Shown here: positions 41,858 through 50,712 of the stretch, piece by piece | Layout of the letters: each line of letters opens with the position of its first letter | Position numbering within the stretch: the first letter of the stretch is position 1 | Source: Chitinimonas koreensis | GTDB lineage: Bacteria; Pseudomonadota; Gammaproteobacteria; Burkholderiales; Chitinimonadaceae | Direction of reading: 5' to 3' | Assembly (NCBI RefSeq): GCF_014353015.1 | Contig: NZ_CP060704.1 | Coordinates: 372,001-436,000 of the forward strand | Length of the DNA: 64,000 nucleotides | The notes under the pieces: model-generated | What the model was told of the DNA's origin: nothing | What the model saw: only the letters and a program-made list of their open reading frames with translations | Databases searched by the model: none | Position numbers and translations under genes: made by a program

Positions 41858-43945
41858 TCACACAGGGCTGGAGATCAACCCGCGCTTCTTCAGCATCGGC
41901 TCCACCACCGGATCCCGCCCACGGAAGGCACGGTAGGCCTGCGCCGGATCCTGGGTATTGCCGGCGCTGTAGATGAAGCGATACAGCCGCTCGGCGGTCG
42001 CCGCGTCGAACGGATCGCCGGCCTCGACGAAGGCGTCGTAGCCGTCGGCGTCGAGCACTTCGGCCCACATGTAGACGTAGTAGCCGGCCGCATAGCCCGG
42101 CCCGGCGAACAGATGGCCGAAGTGCGACAGGTAGTGGCGCTGGCCGATGTCGGCCGGCACGCCGAGGCGCGCGCACTGCTCGGCCTCGAAGGCGGCGATG
42201 TCGACCGCCGTGCCGCGCGGCAGCGCGTGCAGCGCCATGTCGATCAGCGCCGGACCGACATACTGGATGGTGGCCCAGGCCTGGTCGAACTGGCGCGCGC
42301 GGCGCAGCTTGCCGAGCAGTTCGGCCGGGATCGGCTCGCCGGTGCGGTAGTGGCGGGCGTGGCGCGCCAGCACGGATTCTTCCTCGGCCCAGTTCTCGAA
42401 GATCTGCGACGGCAGCTCGACGAAATCCTGCAGCACCTCGGTGCCGGACAGCTTCTCGTAGCGCACCTTGGACAAGAGGCCGTGCAGGCCGTGGCCGAAC
42501 TCGTGGAACAGCGTGCGCACGTCGTCGAAGCTCAGCAGCGTCGGCTCGGCGCGGGCGAAATTGTTGTTGTTGATGACGATCGGCAGCGTGCCGCCGCCGT
42601 GGCTGGACTGGTGGCGGAACAGGCTCATCCAGGCGCCGCTGCGCTTGGTCGGGCGGGCGTAGTTGTCGCCGATGAACAGGCCGGCCAGCTTGCCGTCGCG
42701 GTCGCGCATTTCCCACAGCCGCGCGTCCGGGTGGTACAGCGGCACGCCGTGCTGCTCGACGAAGCTGACGCCGAACAGCCGGCCGGCACAGTCGAACATC
42801 GCCGCGATCATGTTGTCGAGCGTGAAGTAGGGCTTGAGCTCGGCGTCGTCGAGGTCGTAGCGCTGCTGGCGCACCTTCTCGGCCAGGTAGCGCCAGTCCC
42901 AGGCGGCGATCGGCGTCGGCTCGCCGAGCTCGGCGGCGCGGCGCTCGAGTTCGGCGCGGTCGAGCGCGGCCTTGTCCAGCGCCGGCTGCCAGGCCTTCTC
43001 CAGCAGTTCCAGCACCGCCGCCGGCTTGCCGGCCATGCGGTCGACCAGCTCGTAGTCGGCGAAGCTGGCGTAGCCGTGCAGCGCGGCCTGTTCCTGCCGC
43101 AGCGCGACGATGGCGGCCGCCAGCGGACGGTTGTCGTGCTCGCCGGCATGCGCGCCGCGGGCCACGCGCTCGCGCCAGATCGTCTCGCGCAGGTCGCGCC
43201 GCGACGAGAAGGTCATGAAGGGCTCGGCCAGCGAGGGCGACAGCGTGATCACGTGGCTGCCCTCGGCCAGCTTGCGCTCGGCGGCCGCGCCGCGCGCCGC
43301 GGCGCGCACGAACTCGGGCAGGCCGGCCAGGTCGGCCTCGCCGTGCAGTTCGAGCGTGAAGGCGGCCTCGTCGGCCAGCACGTTCTGGCTGAAGCGGGTG
43401 CACAGCTCGGCCAGCTCCTGCGTCACCGCGGCGTAGCGGGTCTTGGCGGCGTCGTCGAGGCGGGCGCCGGCGCGCACGAAGTCGAGATGGATGCGTTCGA
43501 GCAGCCGCAGCTGCTCGCCGTCGAGGCCCAGCCCGGCGCGGTCACGGTACAACGCGTCGATGCGGGAGAACAGGCCGGCATGCAGGTAGATGGCGCTGTC
43601 GTGAGCGGCCAGGCGCGGTGCCATGGCCAGCTCGGCGGCCTGCAGCTCGGGCGAGGTCTCGCTCAGGCACAGGTTGTCGAACAGCAGGTAGATGCGGCCG
43701 TACAGGCGGCCGGCGCCGTCGAAGGCGACCACCGTGTTGTCGAAGCTCGGCGCCGCGTCCTGGCTGGCGATCGCGTCGAGCTCGGCCAGGTGGGCCGGCA
43801 TGGCGACGTCGAAGGCGGGCAGGAAATGCTCGGGCCGCACGCGGTCGAACGGGGGCAGGCCGTAGGGGGTGTCCCAGTCGGCCAACAGCGGGTTGGTGTC
43901 GAACGGCTGGGTGGGGGCGAGGGTATCGCGCAGTGCATCGTTCAT
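41858..43945 (-). CDS. dcp: M3-family metallopeptidase, peptidyl-dipeptidase Dcp-like
   Basis: 695 residues, as expected for Dcp or oligopeptidase A. The zinc motif HEFGHGLHG starts at 481, with the third ligand expected in the following ...FVELPSQIFENW segment. Family blocks GDNYARPTKRSGAWM, and YAAGYYVYMWAEVLDADGYD near the C-terminus, are present, and the ending RGRDPVVEPMLKKRGL is Dcp-like. It degrades short peptides in the cytosol by releasing C-terminal dipeptides (Dcp) or by endopeptidase action (PrlC); I favour Dcp. No signal peptide. Confidence 0.85.
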   Translation of the reverse strand: MNDALRDTLAPTQPFDTNPLLADWDTPYGLPPFDRVRPEHFLPAFDVAMPAHLAELDAIASQDAAPSFDNTVVAFDGAGRLYGRIYLLFDNLCLSETSPELQAAELAMAPRLAAHDSAIYLHAGLFSRIDALYRDRAGLGLDGEQLRLLERIHLDFVRAGARLDDAAKTRYAAVTQELAELCTRFSQNVLADEAAFTLELHGEADLAGLPEFVRAAARGAAAERKLAEGSHVITLSPSLAEPFMTFSSRRDLRETIWRERVARGAHAGEHDNRPLAAAIVALRQEQAALHGYASFADYELVDRMAGKPAAVLELLEKAWQPALDKAALDRAELERRAAELGEPTPIAAWDWRYLAEKVRQQRYDLDDAELKPYFTLDNMIAAMFDCAGRLFGVSFVEQHGVPLYHPDARLWEMRDRDGKLAGLFIGDNYARPTKRSGAWMSLFRHQSSHGGGTLPIVINNNNFARAEPTLLSFDDVRTLFHEFGHGLHGLLSKVRYEKLSGTEVLQDFVELPSQIFENWAEEESVLARHARHYRTGEPIPAELLGKLRRARQFDQAWATIQYVGPALIDMALHALPRGTAVDIAAFEAEQCARLGVPADIGQRHYLSHFGHLFAGPGYAAGYYVYMWAEVLDADGYDAFVEAGDPFDAATAERLYRFIYSAGNTQDPAQAYRAFRGRDPVVEPMLKKRGLISSPV

Positions 43946-44070
43946 CGCGGCGTTCCGGTCGGGTCAGCGGGACCGCGATCTTACCGGCTGGGCGCGGCGC
44001 CCGTTGCCTGCTGCGACGAACTGTCGGCCGGGCCGACCGGTGGCGCGCGGGCGGCCCGGCCGAGGCCGGT

Positions 44071-44895
44071 TCAGGCGGTGAAGAAGCGCGACTCCAGCTC
44101 TTCCAGCCCCACCTCGGCCAGCACGGCGTGCAGCCGCTCAGCCGGCGCGCGGCGCGGCCGGCCTTCGCGGCGGGCGATGATCAGCTCGTTCTTCATCGAG
44201 TGTTCCCAGCCGACCAGCTCGGTCACCGTCACCGCGTAGCCATGCGCCTCGAGCTGCAGGCAGCGCAGCACGTTGGTCAGCTGGCTGCCGAACTCGCGGG
44301 TGTGGATCGGATGGCGCCACAGCTCGGTCAGCGGGTTCTTCAGCATGCGGCCCTTGTTCTTGCGCAGCACCGCGGCGACCTCGGCCTGGCAGCACGGCAC
44401 CAGCACGATGGCCTCGGCCTCCTTCTCCAGCGCGAAGCGGATCGCGTCGTCGGTAGCGGTGTTGCAGGCGTGCAGCGCGGTGACCAGGTCGATGCGCGCC
44501 GGCAGCGCGCTCGACTCGATCGACTCGGCCACCGACAGGTTGAGGAAGCGCATGCCGGCGAAACCGGCGCGGCGCGCCAGCTCCTCGGACTTGGCCACCA
44601 GTTCGTCGCGCGTCTCGATGCCCCAGATCTCGCCGGCCGGCGCGTGCTCGCGGAAGAACAGGTCGTAGAGGATGAAGCCGAGGTAGCTCTTGCCGGCGCC
44701 GTGGTCGACCAGCCGCAGGTCGGCATGGCGGCCCAGCGCCTCGCGCAGCAGCGGCTCGATGAAGTTGAACAGATGGTAGACCTGCTTGAGCTTGCGGCGG
44801 CTGTCCTGGTTGAGCTTGCCGTCGCGGGTGAGGATGTGCAGCTCCTTGAGCAGCTCGATCGACTGGCCCGGGCGGACGTCGTATTTCTCGGTCAT
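44071..44895 (-). CDS. Class I SAM-dependent methyltransferase (Methyltransf_32-like)
   Basis: 274 residues starting MTEKYDVRPGQSIELLKELH. The SAM-binding region LVDHGAGKSYLGFILYDLFF is near 66-86, followed by IWGIETRDELVAKSEELARR, VTALHACNTATDDAIRFAL and VLVPCCQAEV, the pattern of a subgroup related to TRM13-like and other RNA or protein methyltransferases. The target is unknown. ATG at 44895 is chosen because the downstream domain is complete. It is transcribed divergently from slyX. Confidence 0.8.
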   Translation of the reverse strand: MTEKYDVRPGQSIELLKELHILTRDGKLNQDSRRKLKQVYHLFNFIEPLLREALGRHADLRLVDHGAGKSYLGFILYDLFFREHAPAGEIWGIETRDELVAKSEELARRAGFAGMRFLNLSVAESIESSALPARIDLVTALHACNTATDDAIRFALEKEAEAIVLVPCCQAEVAAVLRKNKGRMLKNPLTELWRHPIHTREFGSQLTNVLRCLQLEAHGYAVTVTELVGWEHSMKNELIIARREGRPRRAPAERLHAVLAEVGLEELESRFFTA

Positions 44896-45010
44896 GGGCG
44901 GCTTCCCGGCGGATTGTGACGGCGCGAATGCTACGCGCGGCGGGCGCAAACCGTAAGCGCCGCGACCGGCCGAACACGGTTAAGCTCGCGCACCCCGAAG
45001 GAGCACCGTC

Positions 45011-45211
45011 ATGGAAGACCGCATCACCGAACTCGAAATCCGCCTCGCGCTGCAGGACGACCTGCTCGACGAGCTGAACCGCACCGTCGCCCGCCAGCAG
45101 CAACAGCTCGAATGGCTGGCGCGCGAATTCCGGCGGCTGCAGGAGCAGATGCGCGCGCAGGAGCCGGGCAAGCCGGCTTCGCTGCGCGACGAGATCCCGC
45201 CGCACTACTGA
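45011..45211 (+). CDS. slyX: SlyX family coiled-coil protein
   Basis: 66 residues, typical of SlyX. Almost entirely coiled coil (TELEIRLALQDDLLDELNRT, heptads of Leu/Ile) and ending with the family hallmark DEIPPHY. Ribosome site gaaggag lies about 6 bases before ATG. SlyX is a small cytosolic protein of unresolved role, named from an E. coli lysis-suppressor locus. It is followed by an rRNA-methyltransferase-like gene 109 bp downstream. Confidence 0.92.
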   Translation: MEDRITELEIRLALQDDLLDELNRTVARQQQQLEWLAREFRRLQEQMRAQEPGKPASLRDEIPPHY

Positions 45212-45320
45212 GCGGCCCGCCGCCCGACGGCGGCGCCCGGCGCCGCGCCGACGAAGGCGGCGTGGTCCGCGCCCGGCCACGTACAATCGCGCCCATTCCC
45301 TCATTCCCGCCGGAGCCCCC

Positions 45321-46337
45321 ATGCCCGCCAAGCTCGTCCCCAAGCTCGCCGCCGCGCTCGATGCGCGCGCCGACCTGATCGCCCGTCTGCACGCCGAGGA
45401 GACCGACTGCTACCGGCTGTTCCACGGCAGCGTCGAGGGCGAGGCCGGCCTGACGGTCGACCGCTACGGCCCCTTCCTGCTGGTGCAGAGCTTCCACGTC
45501 TTCCTCAGCACCGAGAAGCTGGCCGCCGTGACGGCCTTCTACGCCGAGCGGCTGCCCGGCCTGCAGCTGTTCTACAACGACCGCAGCCGCACCAATTCGC
45601 GCATCGGCAACCCGCTCGAGGGCGAGGCGCTGCTGGCCGCCCAGGTGCCGTACGAAGTCAGCGAGATCGGCGTGAGCTACGTGGCGCAGGCCCGCCACGC
45701 CGGCCAGGACCCGTGGCTGTTCCTCGACCTGCGCGCCGGCCGGCGCCGGGTGATGCAGGAGGCGGCCGGCAAGTCGGTGCTCAACCTGTTCGCCTACACC
45801 TGCGGCGTCGGCGTGGCGGCGGCCAAGGCCGGCGCGGCCCACGTGGTCAACGTCGACTTCGCCGAATCGAGCCTGGCGGTCGGCAAGCAGAACGCCAAGC
45901 TCAACGATCTGCCAATCCGCCCGCGCTTCGTGCAGAGCGACGTGTTCGCCGCGGTGCGCCAGTACGCCGGCATCGGCCAGCCGGCCATGGTGCGCGGCAA
46001 GCGCATGCCGAGCTTTCCCAAGCTCGAGCCGCATGCCTTCGACCTGGTCTTTCTCGATCCGCCCAAGTACGCAAAGAGCCCGTTCGGCGTGGTCGACCTG
46101 GTCAACGACTACGCCGCGCTGTTCAAGCCGGCGCTGCTGGCCACCGCCGAGGGCGGCACGCTGATCTGCTGCAACAACGTCGCCCAGGTCGACCGCGACG
46201 AATGGGCCGACCAGCTGCAGCGCAGCGCGCGCAAGGCCGGCCGCGAGATCCGCGAGTTCGAGTGGATCGAGCCGGAGGCCGATTTCCCCAGCCTGGACGG
46301 CCGCCATCCGCTGAAGATGGCGCTGCTGCGGGTCTGA
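45321..46337 (+). CDS. Class I SAM-dependent rRNA methyltransferase, RlmI-like
   Basis: 338 residues. The N-terminal region has EETDCYRLFHGSVEGEAGLT and DRYGPFLLVQSF, as in the RlmI group, but the PUA domain of E. coli RlmI (396 residues) is absent. The Rossmann part has SVLNLFAYTCGVGVAAAKAG (SAM binding, about 153-172), VVNVDFAESSLAVGKQNAKL and the catalytic LVFLDPPKYAKSPFG with a later GGTLICCNNVAQV. It probably methylates a cytosine or guanine in 23S rRNA; the position is not deducible. ATG is preceded by ggag. Confidence 0.85.
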   Translation: MPAKLVPKLAAALDARADLIARLHAEETDCYRLFHGSVEGEAGLTVDRYGPFLLVQSFHVFLSTEKLAAVTAFYAERLPGLQLFYNDRSRTNSRIGNPLEGEALLAAQVPYEVSEIGVSYVAQARHAGQDPWLFLDLRAGRRRVMQEAAGKSVLNLFAYTCGVGVAAAKAGAAHVVNVDFAESSLAVGKQNAKLNDLPIRPRFVQSDVFAAVRQYAGIGQPAMVRGKRMPSFPKLEPHAFDLVFLDPPKYAKSPFGVVDLVNDYAALFKPALLATAEGGTLICCNNVAQVDRDEWADQLQRSARKAGREIREFEWIEPEADFPSLDGRHPLKMALLRV

Positions 46338-46375
46338 ACGGCACGCCAGTCCCTCGATTTCCACCGGAGTCCGCC

Positions 46376-46876
46376 GTGTCCTTCCTCCGCCGTTTCGCCC
46401 TGACGGGCGCGCTGCTGGCCGCCATGCCGTCCGCCCGCGCCGACGATGCCGCCGAAGTCGGCAAGGTGCTCGACCGCCTGCACGCGGCGGCTGCCGCGGC
46501 GCAGTTCGAGCGCTACTTCGAATTGTTCGCGCCGGACGGCGTGTTCATCGGCACCGATGCCAGCGAGCGCTGGACCGTGCCGCAGTTCAAGGCCTACGCC
46601 AGGCCGCACTTCGACCAGGGCCGCGGCTGGACCTACACGGTGGTCGAGCGCCATCTGAACCTGCCGGCCGGCGGCCGCCATGCCTCGTTCGACGAGCTGC
46701 TCGATAACGCCGGCCTGGGCCGCTGCCGCGGCACCGGCGTGCTGCGCAAGATCGGCGGGCAATGGAAGATCGAGCAGTACCATCTGACCGTCCCGCTGCC
46801 CAATGCGCTGGCCGACCAGGTGGCGAAGCTGATCCGCGCCGAGCAGGCGCCGAAGGACCCGCCCGCCCGGCCCTAG
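46376..46876 (+). CDS. Secreted SnoaL/NTF2-like protein
   Basis: 166 residues from a GTG at 46376, chosen because it begins a signal peptide (SFLRRFALTGALLAAMPSARA) and is preceded by ggag at 9 bases; no ATG is available at this place. The mature part is a cone-shaped NTF2-like domain: VGKVLDRLHAAAAAAQFERY, LFAPDGVFIGTDASERW, and GTGVLRKIGGQWKIEQYHLT. It is expected in the periplasm, binding or modifying a small molecule; no catalytic set is evident. It converges with the flavin reductase gene. Confidence 0.8.
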   Translation: MSFLRRFALTGALLAAMPSARADDAAEVGKVLDRLHAAAAAAQFERYFELFAPDGVFIGTDASERWTVPQFKAYARPHFDQGRGWTYTVVERHLNLPAGGRHASFDELLDNAGLGRCRGTGVLRKIGGQWKIEQYHLTVPLPNALADQVAKLIRAEQAPKDPPARP

Positions 46877-46917
46877 TCCGCCGGCCGGTCCCGGGCCGCG
46901 CGCGGCGGCAGCCGGCT

Positions 46918-47472
46918 TCAGGACACGCTGAATTCGTCGCCGGTCTCGAAGAAGGTGCCGCCGGCGACGTAGTGGATCGAGCGGCCGCGGCCGGGCGCGA
47001 AGTGCCAGTGGCCTTCGCTGAAATCGGCCGGATCGGCCCAGGCGGCCACCACCTCGCCGATGAACAGGTCGTAGCGCTGCTGGTTGTGCGGCTCGGCGAT
47101 CACCCGGCATTCGAGCCAGCCGACGCAGCCTTCGAGCAGCGGCGCCGCGATGCGCTCGGCGGCGAAGGTGGCGAGGCCCAGTTCGGCGAACTTGTCGCCG
47201 TCGCGGCCGCTCTGCGAGCCGACCGCCACCGTGGCGGCGGCCAGCGCGCGGGCCGGCACGTTGAGGGCGAATTCGCCGCTGGCTTCCACCAGGGCGCGCG
47301 TCAGCGTGCTCTTGTCGATCACCACGCAGACCTTGGGCGGCTCGAAGTCGAGCGGCATGCTCCAGGCCGCCGCCATCACGTTGCGCTGGCCGCCGTGGCT
47401 GCTTGAGACCAGCACGGTCGGGCCGTGGTTGAGCAGGCGGTAGGCTTTCTTGAGGTCGACGGCTTGGCGCAT
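46918..47472 (-). CDS. Flavin reductase-like FMN-binding protein
   Basis: 184 residues starting MRQAVDLKKAYRLLNHGPTV. It is a split-barrel flavin reductase domain with VSSSHGGQRNVMAAAWSMPL (flavin phosphate site), PPKVCVVIDKSTLTRALVEA, and GEFALNVPARALAAATVAVG. It probably reduces FMN or FAD, or acts as a flavoprotein oxidoreductase, in the cytosol, with an NAD(P)H donor. The partner oxygenase, if any, is not adjacent. Upstream of it stand two palindromic repeats. Confidence 0.87.
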   Translation of the reverse strand: MRQAVDLKKAYRLLNHGPTVLVSSSHGGQRNVMAAAWSMPLDFEPPKVCVVIDKSTLTRALVEASGEFALNVPARALAAATVAVGSQSGRDGDKFAELGLATFAAERIAAPLLEGCVGWLECRVIAEPHNQQRYDLFIGEVVAAWADPADFSEGHWHFAPGRGRSIHYVAGGTFFETGDEFSVS

Positions 47473-47542
47473 GGTGGGGGAGCTTTCGGCTGGAACGTTG
47501 AAATTGGGGGCCGGGTGGCCGCTGGACTGGCGCCATGCCCGG

Positions 47543-47608
47543 CAGGTCGGCTTTACGCCCGACAGCGCTATCAAGCAAGGCCGCTGTCGGGCGTAAAGCC
47601 CGACCTAC
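47543..47608. repeat. REP-like palindrome, GTCGGGC family
   Basis: caggtcggctttacgcccga and gctgtcgggcgtaaagcccg are inverted copies. The left copy lacks one G against the right (tcgg-ctttacg versus tcgggctttacg), the same type of change as in the broken genes. Confidence 0.85.
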
Positions 47609-47639
47609 GGCGGCGCGGCGCGGCGGATGGCTTTGCCGC

Positions 47640-47716
47640 AGGAGCGGCTTCAGCCGCGAACGCTTCGGCACGCGCCGCGGCCTGTTCGGCGATTCGCGGC
47701 TGAAGCCGCTTCTACG
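47640..47716. repeat. REP-like palindrome, GGAGCGGCTTCAGCCGCGAA family
   Basis: aggagcggcttcagccgcga on the left mirrors gattcgcggctgaagccgct on the right. It follows the GTCGGGC element by 32 bp, in the same order as at 29864-30066, and ends inside the last codons of the HI0933-like flavoprotein gene. Confidence 0.85.
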
Positions 47717-48965
47717 GTTGTTCGGCGTGTTCGCGCCGCGCCAGCCAGTCGAGCGCCCCGAGGCCCGCCGCACGGCCGCTGGCGAAACAGGCGCTGAGCA
47801 GGTAGCCGCCGGTCGGCGCTTCCCAGTCCAGCATCTCGCCGGCGCAGAACAGCCCGGGCACTGCGCGCGCCATCAGCGCCGCGTCGAGTGCCTCGAAGCG
47901 CACGCCGCCGGCGCTGCTGATCGCCTCGTCGATCGGCCGCGGCGCACGCACGGTGACCGGCAGCGCCTTGATCGCGGCGGCCAGCCGGGCCGGATCGGCG
48001 TAGGCCTCGCGGTCCAGGCATTCGCGCAGCAGGCCGGCCTTGACGCCGGTGATGCCGACCTTGCTCTGCAGATGGCTGGACAGCGAGCGCGAGCCGCGCG
48101 GATGGGCCACCTCGGCGGCGATGCGTTCGGGCGAACGGTCCGGCGCCAGGTCGAGCGCGAAGGTGGCGCTGCCGTGCGCGGCGATGGCGTCGCGCAGCGC
48201 GGCCGAGGCCGCGTAGACCAGGCTGCCCTCGATGCCGCCGGCGGTCACCACGCATTCGCCGCGGCGCTCGAAGCGGCGGCCGTCCGGGCCGGTGAAGGCG
48301 AGCGCCACCGATTTGAGCGGCGCGCCGGCGAATTTGTCGCGGAAATGCGCGCTCCAGCCCACGTCGAAGCCGCAGTTGGCCGGCACCAGCGGCGCGACGT
48401 CGACGCCGCGCGCAGCCAAGAGCGGCAGCCACGCGCCGTCCGAGCCGAGCCGCTGCCAGCTGGCGCCGCCGAGCGCCAGTACGGTGGCGTCCGGCCTGGC
48501 GAGCCGTTCGCCGGCCGGGGCGGCGAAGCGCAGCGCGCCGTCCGCGTCCCAGCCGAGCCAGCGGTGGCGCACGTGGAAGGCCACGCCGGCCGCCTTGAGC
48601 CGGTGCAGCCAGGCGCGCAGCAGCGGCGCCGCCTTCATGTCGGCCGGGAAGACCCGGCCCGAGCTGCCGACGAAGGTGTCGATGCCGAGGCCGTGCACCC
48701 AGTCGCACAGCCGCGCCGGCGAGAATTCGGCCAGCAGCGGCGTCAGCTCGGCCTCGCGCGCGCCGTAGCGCGCCAGGAACGGCTCGCGCGGTTCGGAATG
48801 GGTGAGGTTCATGCCGCCGACGCCGGCCAGCAGGAACTTGCGGCCGACCGAGGGCATGGCGTCGTACAGCTCGACCGCCGCGCCGCCTGCGGCCAGCACC
48901 TCGGCCGCCATCAGCCCGGCCGGGCCGCCGCCGATCACCGCGACGCGCGGCGCTTCAGCGCGCAT
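47712..48965 (-). CDS. HI0933-family (TIGR03862-like) FAD-dependent oxidoreductase
   Basis: 417 residues. The N-terminal Rossmann FAD site IGGGPAGLMAAEVLAAGGA is at about 11-29, followed by the family block GRKFLLAGVGGMNLTHSEP, a central substrate domain, and a C-terminal FAD motif GLFCAGEMLDWEAPTGGYLL. It belongs to the BaiN/HI0933 flavoprotein group; the physiological substrate is not known. It is preceded on the same strand by the DUF1003 gene, whose stop lies 11 bp inside this reading frame's start, so the two are coupled. Confidence 0.88.
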   Translation of the reverse strand: MRAEAPRVAVIGGGPAGLMAAEVLAAGGAAVELYDAMPSVGRKFLLAGVGGMNLTHSEPREPFLARYGAREAELTPLLAEFSPARLCDWVHGLGIDTFVGSSGRVFPADMKAAPLLRAWLHRLKAAGVAFHVRHRWLGWDADGALRFAAPAGERLARPDATVLALGGASWQRLGSDGAWLPLLAARGVDVAPLVPANCGFDVGWSAHFRDKFAGAPLKSVALAFTGPDGRRFERRGECVVTAGGIEGSLVYAASAALRDAIAAHGSATFALDLAPDRSPERIAAEVAHPRGSRSLSSHLQSKVGITGVKAGLLRECLDREAYADPARLAAAIKALPVTVRAPRPIDEAISSAGGVRFEALDAALMARAVPGLFCAGEMLDWEAPTGGYLLSACFASGRAAGLGALDWLARREHAEQP

Positions 48966-49569
48966 GGGGCGGCTCCTTGGCGGCGTGCTGCGGCGCGGCG
49001 CCCGACGTGGCGATGCCCGCTGCCGCGGCGTCCGCCGTCGGCCGTTGCGCCAGCATCTGCTTGATCTGGTCGAGGTCGCGCAGCGTCTGCCAGGTCAGGT
49101 GGTCGAGCCGGCCGTGCAGTTCGCCGATGGCGGCCTCGGCCTTCAGGTTCACCTCGAAGTCCCGGATCATGGTCATGCGGTCGCGCGCGGTCTGGCGGTT
49201 CTGCGACATCAGGATGATCGGCGCCTGGATCGCGGCCAACATCGACAGCACCAGGTTGAGGAAGACGTAAGGGTAGGGGTCGAAGGCATGGCTGCGCAGC
49301 AGCTCGGTGTTGAGTACCGCCCAGCCCAGCAGGAACACCGCGAACAGGCTGATGAAGGTCCACGAGCCGCCGAACTCGGCGACCCGGTCGGCCAGCCGCT
49401 CGCCCAGCGTCACGCCGTCTTCCTCGGGCAGCCCGTTGCCGCGCGTCGTTTCCTGCAGCCGGCGCGAGATGCGCCTCAGCGCGGAGCGCTCGCGGCCGCC
49501 GAGGCCGCCTATGCCGGTATGCAGCAGGTGTTCCGCCAGGAAGCGGATGTGCTTGTCGTCGTGTTTCAT
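48955..49569 (-). CDS. DUF1003 membrane protein
   Basis: 204 residues. A cytosolic start, then LADRVAEFGGSWTFISLFAV with two hydrophobic helices (about 67-88 and 100-122, joined by LRSHAFDPYPYVFLN), and a long helical tail with NRQTARDRMTMIRDFEVNLK, the DUF1003 hallmark. It is an inner-membrane protein of unknown role with an Ala-rich C-terminal extension. Its end overlaps the start of the flavoprotein gene by 11 bp. Confidence 0.9.
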   Translation of the reverse strand: MKHDDKHIRFLAEHLLHTGIGGLGGRERSALRRISRRLQETTRGNGLPEEDGVTLGERLADRVAEFGGSWTFISLFAVFLLGWAVLNTELLRSHAFDPYPYVFLNLVLSMLAAIQAPIILMSQNRQTARDRMTMIRDFEVNLKAEAAIGELHGRLDHLTWQTLRDLDQIKQMLAQRPTADAAAAGIATSGAAPQHAAKEPPHAR

Positions 49570-49646
49570 TGCCTATGCCCTGTGGCGCGGACGCGGCGGA
49601 TTATCCGGTCCGAAGGGGGAGATGGAGCGCGGCCGCGGCCGATGGT

Positions 49647-50573
49647 TCAGGCCGGCCGGGCCGGCGGCAAGGCCGCCACCGCGTCGAGCAGCGATTCTAA
49701 CCGGCCTGGCTGCGGCCAGTCCGCCGGCAGGACCAGGCCGCGCGCCAGCTCGTGGCCGCCTTCGGCCGGCGGCGCATATTCGGCCACCATCATCGGCTGC
49801 GGCGCGGCGGCGAATTGACGCGCCGCTTCGGCCTGCTGCGCGGCGAGATCGGCGCCGGCCTCCTCCAGCCGGCGCGGCGCCAGCCAGTCCGGCTTGGCCA
49901 GCGCGCGCCAGCGGCCGCCGGGCCGGCTGCACGGCCAGGCCTCGCCCCAGCGCCGCCACCAGCCGCGCAGGTGGTCGGCGGCGAGGCCGGCCCAGGGCAC
50001 ATCGGCCGGATCGCGGTAGAACATCCAGCCGCGCAGCCAGGCCATCGGCTGGACCGCGGCGGCCGGGTCCGGCAGCGCGGCGCGGCCGGCCGGCGTCCCG
50101 GCCAGCCGCAGCTGGTGACCGAACAGCCGGGCCAGCTTGAGGTCGAGCGCGTCGCGCAGGCCGGGGCCGACGTAATGCAGGCCGCCGGCGTGCGGCAGCG
50201 CGACGTAGAACTTCACCGCCAGCTCGATGTGCAGCAGCGGCGCCTCGCCCGGCTGCCGCAGCAGGAAGTCGTACTCGCCGAGGCTGATGCCGCCGTCGCG
50301 GACCGGCAACTGGCTGGCCAGCAGCGCGTGGCCGGGCAGCCGGGCCAGGCCGGCGCGCAGCAGCGATTCGGCATGGCGGCCGAGACGAAACGGACCGGTG
50401 GCGGTCGAACCCTCGAATGCAGCCGCGACGGCGGCCGGGTCCAGCCGGCGCCACCAGGACTCGCCGAGCGCCGCGCTGCCGTCGGCGACGCCGGCAGGCA
50501 AGGCCGCCGGCGCCAGCAGCGAGGGCGAGCCCAGCAGCCAGTGCAGGTCGGCGAGGGCGGGCGATGCGGTCAT
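49647..50573 (-). CDS. DUF1853 family protein
   Basis: 308 residues starting MTASPALADLHWLLGSPSLL. The DUF1853 pattern is clear: LGRHAESLLRAGLARLPGHA, then GGISLGEYDFLL with LHIELAVKFYVAL, an arrangement like restriction-type nucleases (E..D...E-x-K: EYDFLL and ELAVKFY). It is cytosolic. A nuclease-like fold has been suggested for this family from such motifs; that is inference here. It is transcribed divergently from the nucleotidyltransferase-like gene. Confidence 0.8.
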   Translation of the reverse strand: MTASPALADLHWLLGSPSLLAPAALPAGVADGSAALGESWWRRLDPAAVAAAFEGSTATGPFRLGRHAESLLRAGLARLPGHALLASQLPVRDGGISLGEYDFLLRQPGEAPLLHIELAVKFYVALPHAGGLHYVGPGLRDALDLKLARLFGHQLRLAGTPAGRAALPDPAAAVQPMAWLRGWMFYRDPADVPWAGLAADHLRGWWRRWGEAWPCSRPGGRWRALAKPDWLAPRRLEEAGADLAAQQAEAARQFAAAPQPMMVAEYAPPAEGGHELARGLVLPADWPQPGRLESLLDAVAALPPARPA

Positions 50574-50712
50574 GGGTCGAGGTGTGAAAGATGCGATGCA
50601 ATACGATACGCTAGGGCCGTTGTTCGGGATGCGCGCCGCTCGCCGGCCGCCTCCTCTGGTCGGGCCCGCCCTGCGGGCCGCCGCACTGACTATCCACCAA
50701 GCGAGGACAGCC

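Noticed and set aside
42113..44239. 708-codon plus-strand frame opposite the dcp-like gene
   Set aside because: It is the antisense of a well-conserved M3 peptidase, with no domain and an Arg/Gly/Val-biased composition.
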